This document shows positions 56,352 to 64,000 of a DNA stretch of 64,000 nt, piece after piece. Position 1 is the stretch's first letter. Each line of letters begins with the position of its first letter. The DNA lies in assembly GCF_047663525.1 (NCBI RefSeq), contig NC_092599.1, positions 24,919,501 through 24,983,500 of the forward strand, written 5' to 3'. The translations under genes were made by a program, and so were the position numbers. The stretch is from Anas platyrhynchos (Eukaryota; Chordata; Aves; Anseriformes; Anatidae). A model generated the notes under the pieces. The model saw only the letters and a list, made by a program, of their open reading frames with translations, was not told where the DNA came from and made no database searches.

Positions 56352-56745
56352 TGTTTCTTCCTAGTAGCTGATAGAATGTTATGTTCTGGTTTAGGATGAG
56401 AAGAATGTTAATAATATGCTGATGTTTTAATTGTTTTTAATTGTTACAGAGCAGTGCTTACACCAAGCCAAGGACCAAGCCAAATTCAGCTTCTCACTGT
56501 CCTGCCAGCAGGCAGGCTGGGAGGAGGGCCGGACTGCTCGGGGTTGGGTTGGGCATCGGACAGCAGGTGGTGAGCAATTGCATTGTGCAACACTTGTTTC
56601 GTATACATTATTACTAGTAGTAATATTATCATCATTATTATTGTTATTATTATTATTATTATTTTCTTGTTATCTCAACTCACAGGCTTCACTTTCCCAT
56701 TTCTCTCTCCCATCCCAGAGAAGGAGAGGGGGGGAGGTGAGCGAG
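56352..56745 (+). mobile_element. Degraded family A LTR inserted in the env fragment
   Basis: Related to the ERVK LTR at 18339: tagtagctgatagaatg, ggtttaggatgagaag, gccggactgctcggggtt, the ATT microsatellite and tctcaactcacaggcttcac all align. It lacks about 25 bp near the start and the terminal part (the final ttaaaccacgaca), and is clearly more diverged than the other copies. No target duplication was recognised. Confidence 0.85.
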
Positions 56746-57060
56746 CAAACACAAACCTGGAAGGATATGGAATGGGATTTATTTTCATGGCTGCCTGGTG
56801 GACCATGGGTTAAAAGAGTGTTATTTTTATTGTTATGTGGTGTAATGACGTTATTATTTGTACCTTGTATGATACCTTGTTTTACATTATCAATACACCG
56901 GGTGATAAATAGTACATTGGTAATAACTTCATTAAAAAAGGAAGGGAATATGTCAATTGTGATGCTTAAGGATTGGACCCTCCAAGAACAAACTGATGAA
57001 ATCCAATTATTAATAACAGAAGAGACACGAATTGGGGATAGTAAAAAGAAGATAAGGGAT
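56746..57060 (+). pseudogene. env: Env transmembrane-subunit fragment, 3' part, with membrane span
   Basis: Resumes after the LTR: FSWLPGGPWVKR then a hydrophobic run (VLFLLLCGVMTLLF) and a cytoplasmic tail. The SWLPG motif before the membrane span is typical of gammaretroviral Env. The open frame reported from 56431 to 57099 is an artefact of LTR sequence joined to this tail. Confidence 0.8.
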
Positions 57061-57929
57061 TGTGAGGAATGTTTTAACAATTCCAATTCGTGTCCATAAA
57101 TTCGTGTCCATAAAGAACAATTCTGTTTGAATCATGTCTGCCTCTGGGCTCTGCACTGGCAATTTAATTCTTGAACCACAGATGCAGTGTATCCCAGTCT
57201 CCCCCTCATTCCAGTCAATTAATCACGTCTTCAGAAAACACTCCTTAAATTTATGAACCTGTTTGCTTTTGTTATTCCGGACTTCTATTTCTAACAGTTA
57301 CAGCCTTTTTTCCTGTCTTCTTCGAGATTAACTTAACACTGCTATAGATGTGTCTGTGAATGGCTGGGGAAGAAAGTTTTAATTACTCGTGAAGCGTCAA
57401 ATAAGAAAGCTGTTTGTGTTTGATGTCTGGGAGTTTCAGAACAACTGATAACAACTAGTGACTGTTATGGGATACTATGAGGATCCTTGGTATCTGGCCA
57501 GGGGGGCCAAGAGATTAAGAGGAAGAAAAAAGAAGCTGAAGGACGGTTGGGAGAAAAGACCTGTGGAGAGTGTACAGAGAGTGTTCCATAAACTTGGAAT
57601 AGTGCCGAGTAAGTACAAAGGGTGAGAGGAAGAGTACAAGCCTTCAGCATGAAAGACCCCTAGAGACCCCCAGAGGAGACTGATGCGCATGCTCCAGTAG
57701 GAGGGACTGGACCCTGGAACCTAATTATAATAATCTATTTTTTTTTAGAAGTAGTAATGACTATGTATTAGTCTAGGTGCATAAAAATCAGCTGCTTGAT
57801 GTAACTGGTGTGCGTCCTGGTGGAGCAGAGACTCCCGGTGCACCAAGCGCTGTTTGCTTACCTCTATTCCTTAATATTATTTTAATAAATCCTATTTTTT
57901 TATTTAATCCTAATTTGAATCCTGAGACA
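57061..57929 (+). repeat. 3' LTR of the third ERV
   Basis: About 870 bp, begins tgtgaggaatg after a purine tract and ends near cctgagaca. The R/U5-like end includes gcataaaaatcagctgc (TATA-like), gcaccaagcgctg and aataaat. It is followed within 10 bp by the right minisatellite block. Confidence 0.8.
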
Positions 57930-57938
57930 TTTAAAACA

Positions 57939-60900
57939 CTGAGGTCCTAATGCTGAGGTCCTAATGCTGAGGTCCTAATGCTGAGGTCCTAATGCTGAGG
58001 TCACAATGCTGAGGTCACAATGCTGAGGTCCTATTGCTGAGGTCCTAGTGCTGAGGTCCTAGTGCTGAGGTCCTAGTGCTGAGGTCCTAGTACTGAGGTC
58101 ACAATGCTGAGGTCACAATGCTGAGGTCCTATTGCTGAGGTCCTATTGCTGAGGTCACAATGCTGAGGTCCTATTGCTGAGGTCCTATTGCTGAGGTCCT
58201 ATTGCTGAGGTCCTATTGCTGAGGTCTTATTGCTGAGGTCACAATGCTGAGATCACAATTCTGAGGTCACAATGCTGAGGTCCTATTGCTGAGGTCCTAT
58301 TGCTGAGGTCTTATTGCTGAGGTCACAATGCTGAGATCACAATTCTGAGGTCACAATGCTGAGGTCCTATTGCTGAGGTCCTATTGCTGATGTCCTATTG
58401 CTGAGGTCACAATGCTGAGGTCCTTTTGCTAAGGTCACAATGCAGAGGTCACAATGCTGAGGTCCTATTGCTGAGGTCACAATTGCGGAGGTCACAATGT
58501 TGAGGTCCTATTGCTGAGGTCACCATGCTGAGGTCTTATTGCTGAGGTCCTATTGCTGAGGTCCTATTTCTGTTGTCCTATTTCTGAGGACACAATGCTG
58601 AGGTCACAATGCTGAGATCATAATGCTGAGGTCAGAATCCTGAGGTCCTATTGCTGTTGTCCTATTGCTAAGGTCCTATTGCTGAGGTCACAATGCTGAG
58701 ATCACAATGCTGAGGAACTATTGCTGAGGTCACAATGATGAGGTCCTTTTGCTGACGTCCTATTGCTGAGGTCACAATGCTGAGGTCCTATTGCTGAGGT
58801 CCTATTTCTGAGGTCACAATGCTGAGGTCACAATGCTGAGGTCCTATTGCTGAGGTCCTATTGCTGAGGTCACAATGCTGAGGTCCTATTGCTGAGGTCA
58901 CAATGCTGAGGTCCTATTGCTGAGGTCACAATGCTGAGGTCCTATTGCTGAGGTCCTATTGCTGAGGTCCTATTGCTGAGGTCCTATTGCTGAGGTCCTA
59001 TTGCTGAGGTCACAATGCTGAGGTCACAATGCTGAGGTCACAATGCTGAGGTCCTATTCCTTAGGTCCTATTGCTGAGGTCTTATTGCTGAGGTCCTATT
59101 GCTGAGGTCCTATTGCTGAGGTCACAATGCTGAGGTCCTATTGCTGAGGTCACAAGGCTGAGGTCCTGTTGCTGAGGTCCTATTGCTGTGGTCCTAATGC
59201 TGAGGTCACAATGGTGAGGTCCTATTGCTGAGGTCACAATGCTGAGGTCTTATTGCTGAGGTCCTATTGCTGAGGTCTTATTGCTGAGGTCTTATTGCTG
59301 AGGTCACAATGCTGAGGTCCTATTGCTGAGGTCCTATTGCTGAGGTCCTATTGCTGAGGTCCTATTGCTGAGGTCCTATTGCTGAGGTCCTATTGCTGAG
59401 GTCCTATTGCTGAGGTCCTATTGCTGAGGTCCTATTGCTGAGGTCCTATTGCTGAGGTCCTATTGCTGAGGTCCTATTCCTGAGGTCCTATTGCTGTGGT
59501 CCTATTGGTGAGGTCACAATGCTGAGGTCCTATTGCTGAGGTCCTATTGCTGAGGTCCTATTCCTGAGGTCACAAGGCTGAGGTCCTATTGCTGAGGTCC
59601 TATTGCTGAGGTCCTAATGCTGAGGTCAGAATTCTTAGGTCCTATTGCTGTGGTCACAATGCTGAGGTCCTATTGCTGAGGTCCTATTGCTGAGGTCACA
59701 ATGCTGAGGTCAGAATGCTGAGGTCCTATTGCTGAGGTCCTTTTGCTGAGGTCACAAAGCTGAGGTCCTATTACACAGGTCACAAGGCTGATGTCACAAA
59801 ACTGAGGTCCTATTGCTGAGGTCCTGTTGCTGAGGTCAAAGTACTGAGTTCCTATTCCTGAGTTCCTATTCCTGAGTTCCTATTCCTGAGTTCCTATTCC
59901 TGAGTTCCTATTGCTGAGGTCACAATGCTGAGGTCACAATGCTGAGGTCACAATGCTGAGGTCCTATTGCTGAGGTCCTATTGCTGAGGTCACAGTGCTG
60001 AGGTCCTATTGCTGCGGTCACAATGCAGAGGTCACAATGCAGAGGTCACAATTCTGAGGTCCTGTTGCTGAGGACCTATTGCTGAGGTCCTATTGCTGAG
60101 GTCACAATGCTGAGATCACAATGCTGAGGTCCTATTTCTGAGGTCCTATTGCTGAGGTCACAATGCTGAGGTCACAATGCTGAGGTCCTATTGCTGAGGT
60201 CACAATGCTGAGGCACTATTGTGGAGGTCCTATTGCTGAGGTCCTATTGCTGAGGTCACAATGCTGAGGTCCTATTGCTGAGGTCCTATTGCTGAGGCAC
60301 TATTGCGGAGGACAAAATGCTGAGGTCCTATTGCTGAGGTCACAAAGCTGAGGTCTTATTGCTGAGGTCCTATTGCTGAGGTCCTCTTGCTGTGGTGCTA
60401 TTGCTGAAGTCACAATGCTGAGGTCCTATTGCTGAGGTCCTATTGCTGAGGTCCTATTGCTGAGGTCCTATTGCTGAGGTCCTATTGCTGAGGTCCTATT
60501 GCTGAGGTCCTATTGCTGAGGTCCTATTGCTGAGGTCCTATTGCTGAGGTCACAATGCTGAGGTCACAATGCTGAGGTCACAATGCTGAGGTTACAGTGC
60601 TTTGTCCTATTGCTGAGGTTCTATTGCTGAGGTCCTATTACTGAGGTCCTAATGCTGAGGTCCTAATGCAGAGGTCCTATTGCTGAGGTCCTATTGCTGA
60701 GGTCACAATGCTGAGGTAAAAATGCTGAGGTCCTATTGCTAAGGTCACAATGCTGAGGTCCTATTACTGAGGTCTTATTGCTGAGGTCACAATGCTGAGG
60801 TCCTATTGCTGAAGTCACAATGCTGAGGTCCTATTTCTGAGGCCCTATTGCTGAGGTCACAATTCTGATGTCCTATTGCTGAGGTCACAAGGCTGAGGTC

Positions 60901-63900
60901 CTATTGCTGAGGTCCTATTGCTGAGGTCCTATTGCTGAGGTCCTATTGCTCAGGTCACAATGCTGAGGTCACAATGCTGAGGTCCTATTGCTGAGGTCCT
61001 ATTGCTGAGGTCACAATGCTGATGTCCTATTGCTGAGGTCACAATGCTGAGTTCCTATTGCTAAGGTCTTATTGCTGAGGTCACAATGCTGAGGTCCTAT
61101 TGCTGAGGTCCTATTGCTGTGGTCCTATTGCTGAGGTCACAATGATGAGGTCTTATTGCTGAGGCCCTATTGCTGAGGTCACAATGCTGAGGTCCTCTTG
61201 CTGAGGTCCTCTTGCTGAGGTCCTATTGCTGAGGTCACAATGCTGAGGTCACAATGCTGAGGTCACAATGCTGTGGTCCTATTGCTGTGGTCCTATTGGT
61301 GAGGTCCTATTGGTGAGGTCCTATTGCTGAGGTCCTATTGCTGAGGTCCTATTGCTGAGGTCCTATTGCTGAGGTCACAATGCAGAGGTCACAATGCTGA
61401 GGTCCTATTGCTGAGGTCACAATGTTGAGGTCCTATTGCTGACGTCTTATTGCTGAGGTCACAATGCTGAGGTCCTATTTCTGAGGTCCTATTTCTGAGG
61501 TCCTATTTCTGAGGTCCTATTTCTGAGGTCCTATTGCTGAGGTCCTATTGCTGAGGTCCTATTGCTGAGGTCACAATGCTGAGGTCCTATTGCTGAGGTC
61601 CTATTGCTGAGGTCCTATTGCTGAGGTCACAATGCTGAGGTCACAATGCTGAGGTCACAATGCTGAGGTCACAATGCTGAGGTCACAATGCTGAGGTCCT
61701 ATTGCTGAGGTCACAATGCTGAGGACCTATTGCTAAGGTCTTATTGCTGAGGTCACAATGCTGAGGTCACAATGCTGAGGTCCAACTGCTGAGGTCCTAT
61801 TGCTCATGTCCTATTGCCGAGGTCACAATGCTGAGGTCACAATGCAGAGGTCACAATGCTGAGGTCCTATTGCTCATGTCCTATTGCCGAGGTCACAATG
61901 CAGAGGTCCTATTGCTTAGGTGACAATGCTGAGGTCCTATTGCTGAGGTCCTATTGCTGAGGTCCTATTGCTGAGGTCCTATTGCTGAGGTCCTATTGCT
62001 GAGGTCCTATTGCTGAGGCACTATTGCGGAGGTCACAATGCTGAGGTCCTATTGCTGAGGTCTTATTGCTGAGGTCCTATTGCTGAGGTCCTATTGCTGA
62101 GGTCCTATTGCTGAGGTCCTATTGCTGAGGTCCTATTGCTGTGGTCCTATTGCTGAGGTCACAATGCTAGGTCCTATTCCTGAGGTCCTATTTCTGAGTT
62201 CCTATTGCTGAGGTCACAATGCTGAGGTTACAATGCTTTCTCCTATTGCTGAGGTTCTATTGCTGAGGTCCTATTGCTGAGGTAACAATGCTGAGGCCCT
62301 ATTGCTAAGGTCACAATGCTGAGGTCTTATTGCTGAGGTCACAATGCTGAGGTCCTATTGCTGAGGTCCTATTGCTGAGGTCCTATTGCTGTGGTCCTAT
62401 TGCTGAGGTCACAATGCTAGGTCCTATTCCTGAGGTACTATTTCTGAGTTCCTATTGCTGAGGTCACAATGCTGAGGTTACAATGCTTTCTCCTATTGCT
62501 GAGGTCCTATTGCAGAGGTCCTATTGCTGAGGTAACAATGCTGAGGCCCTATTGCTAAGGTCACAATGCTGAGGTCTTATTGCTGAGGTCACAATTCTGA
62601 GGTCACAATGCTGAGGTCCTATTTCTGAGGTCCTATTGATGAGGTCCTATTGCTGAGGTCACAATTCTGAGGTCCTATTGCTCAGGTCACAATGCTGAGG
62701 TCACAATGCTGAGGTCCTATTGCTGAGGTCCTATTGCTGAGGTCACAATGCTGATGTCCTATTGCTGAGGTCACAATGCTGAGGTCCTATTAGTGAGGTC
62801 CTATTGCTGAGGCACTATTGCGGAGGACAAAATGCTGAGGTCCTATTGCTGAGGTCACAAAGCTGAGGTCCTATAGCTGAGGTCCTATTGCTGAGGTCAC
62901 AATGCTGAGGTCCTATTGCTGAGGTCCTATTGCTGAGGTCCTATTGCTGAGGTCCTATTGCTGAGGTCCTATTGCTGTGGTCCTATTGCTGAGGTCACAA
63001 TGATGAGGTCTTATTGCTGAGGTCCTATTGCTGAGGTCCTATTGCTGAGGTCCTATTGCTGAGGTCCTATTGCTGAGGTCACAATGCAGAGGTCACAATG
63101 CTGAGGTCCTATTGCTGAGGTCACAATGTTGAGGTCCTATTGCTGAGGTCACAATGCTGAGGTCACAATGCTGAAGTCCTATTGCTGAGGTCACAATGCT
63201 GAGGTCCTATTTCTGAGGTCCTATTACTGAGGTCACAATGCTGAGGTCACAATGCTGAGGTCCTATTGCTGAGGTCCTATTGCTGAGGTCACAATGCAGA
63301 GGTTACAATACTGAGGTCCTATTGCTGAGGTCACAATGTTGAGGTCCTATTGCTGAGGTCCTATTGCTGAGGTCACAATGCTGAGGTCCTATTGCTGAGG
63401 TCACAATGCTGAGGTCACAATGCTGAGGTCACAATGCTGAGGTCCTATTGCTGAGGTCCTATTGCTGAGGTCACAAGGCTGAGGTCAGAATGCTGAGATC
63501 ACAATTCTGAGGTCCTATTGCTGAGGTCCTATTGCAGAGGTCCTATTGCTGAGGTCACAAAACTGAGGTCCTATTGCTGAGGTCCTATTGCTGAGGTCCT
63601 ATTGCTGAGGTCACAATGCTGAGGTCCTATTGCTGAGGTCCTATTGCTGAGGTCACAGTGCTGAGGTCCTATTGCTGAGGTCACAATGCAGAGGTCACAA
63701 TGCAGAGGTCACAATTCTGAGGTCCTGTTGCTGAGGTCCTATTGCTGAGGTCCTATTGCTGAGGTCCTATTGCCGAGGTCACAATGCTGAGGTCACAATG
63801 CTGAGGCACTATTGCGGAGGTCACAATGCTGAGGTCCTGTTGCTGAGGCACTATTGCGGAGGTCAAAATGCTGAGGTCCTATTGCTGAGGTCACAATGAT

Positions 63901-64000
63901 GAGGTCATATTGCTGAGGTCCTATTGCTGAGGTCCTATTGCTGAGGTCCTATTGCTGAGGTCACAATGCTGAGGTCCTATTTCTGAGGCCCTATTGCTGA
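57939..64000. repeat. 14-bp minisatellite array, right block
   Basis: The same unit and the same orientation as the left block, about 430 copies to the window edge. It starts with four copies of a ctgaggtcctaatg variant and a short run of ctagtg variants, then becomes the usual A/B mixture. A block containing the rare 13-bp unit gctaggtcctattc and tgctttctcctattg is repeated at about 62161 and 62411. Confidence 0.97.

Larger units (their letters stand above)
54498..57929 (+). mobile_element. Third ERV (gammaretrovirus-like env) carrying a VLDLR copy
   Basis: A truncated 5' LTR (54498 to about 54709) is repeated as the start of a full-length 3' LTR at 57061. Between them lie a spliced VLDLR fragment, anonymous sequence, env transmembrane-subunit fragments and a purine-rich tract ending aaaagaagataagggat just before the 3' LTR. 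Gag, pro and pol are not recognisable. No target duplication is visible. Confidence 0.75.

Noticed and set aside
56431-57099. 222-codon frame as a novel membrane protein
   Set aside because: It begins in LTR sequence and merges into the Env TM tail; it is an accidental fusion across the nested LTR.

Overview
The window is vertebrate genomic DNA, almost certainly avian. It holds spliced host exons with GT/AG sites and a CpG-island promoter. It also holds three endogenous retroviruses (ERVs), nested solo LTRs, and a 14-bp minisatellite that fills the first 18.3 kb and the last 6 kb. There are no bacterial-type operons, CRISPR arrays or recognisable RNA genes. Gene names come from recognising protein families by eye, not from a search.

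Layout. 1-18338: tandem array of a 14-bp unit with two main variants (ctgaggtcctattg and ctgaggtcacaatg), containing recent higher-order duplications. 18339-21084: a deleted betaretrovirus-like (ERVK) element: complete 5' LTR, Lys-type primer binding site, a long open gag with an unusual membrane-spanning N-terminus, then a 3' LTR lacking its first half. 21085-21728: anonymous sequence. 21733-29832: a structurally complete gammaretrovirus-like provirus with near-identical LTRs and a 4-bp target duplication (atac). Its gag-pro-pol is heavily broken, its env is mostly open, and a reverse-oriented ERVK solo LTR sits inside pro.

30230-54125 is the host-gene part. A CpG island and RANBP2 exon 1 are followed, inside intron 1, by a stranded copy of the RANBP2 terminal (cyclophilin) exon with its 3' UTR, bracketed by a 146-bp direct repeat. 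RANBP2 exons 2-4 follow. Then comes a short exon that begins like RANBP2 exon 5 and continues into another sequence in frame with the 3' half of CCDC138, the normal downstream neighbour of RANBP2 in vertebrates. Splice sites and phases are intact across the join, so the locus can encode a RANBP2 TPR-CCDC138 coiled-coil chimera. As read, it ends after 224 codons at a TAG within a CCDC138 exon. Six further CCDC138 exons remain open downstream, and the last CCDC138 exon appears cut off in an A-rich tract.

54498-57929 is a third ERV: a truncated 5' LTR, an intronless broken copy of VLDLR (LDL-receptor class A repeats), env transmembrane-subunit fragments split by another ERVK-family LTR, and a 3' LTR. 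The minisatellite resumes in the same orientation at 57939 and runs to the end.

The most notable items are the RANBP2::CCDC138 fusion (architecturally similar to primate RGPD genes), the spliced VLDLR copy inside an ERV, and the minisatellite whose B unit carries a nuclear-receptor half-site (AGGTCA) at 14-bp spacing. The mixture of satellite, nested ERVs and rearranged gene copies would suit a W chromosome or another repeat-rich heterochromatic region, but the sequence alone cannot prove that.
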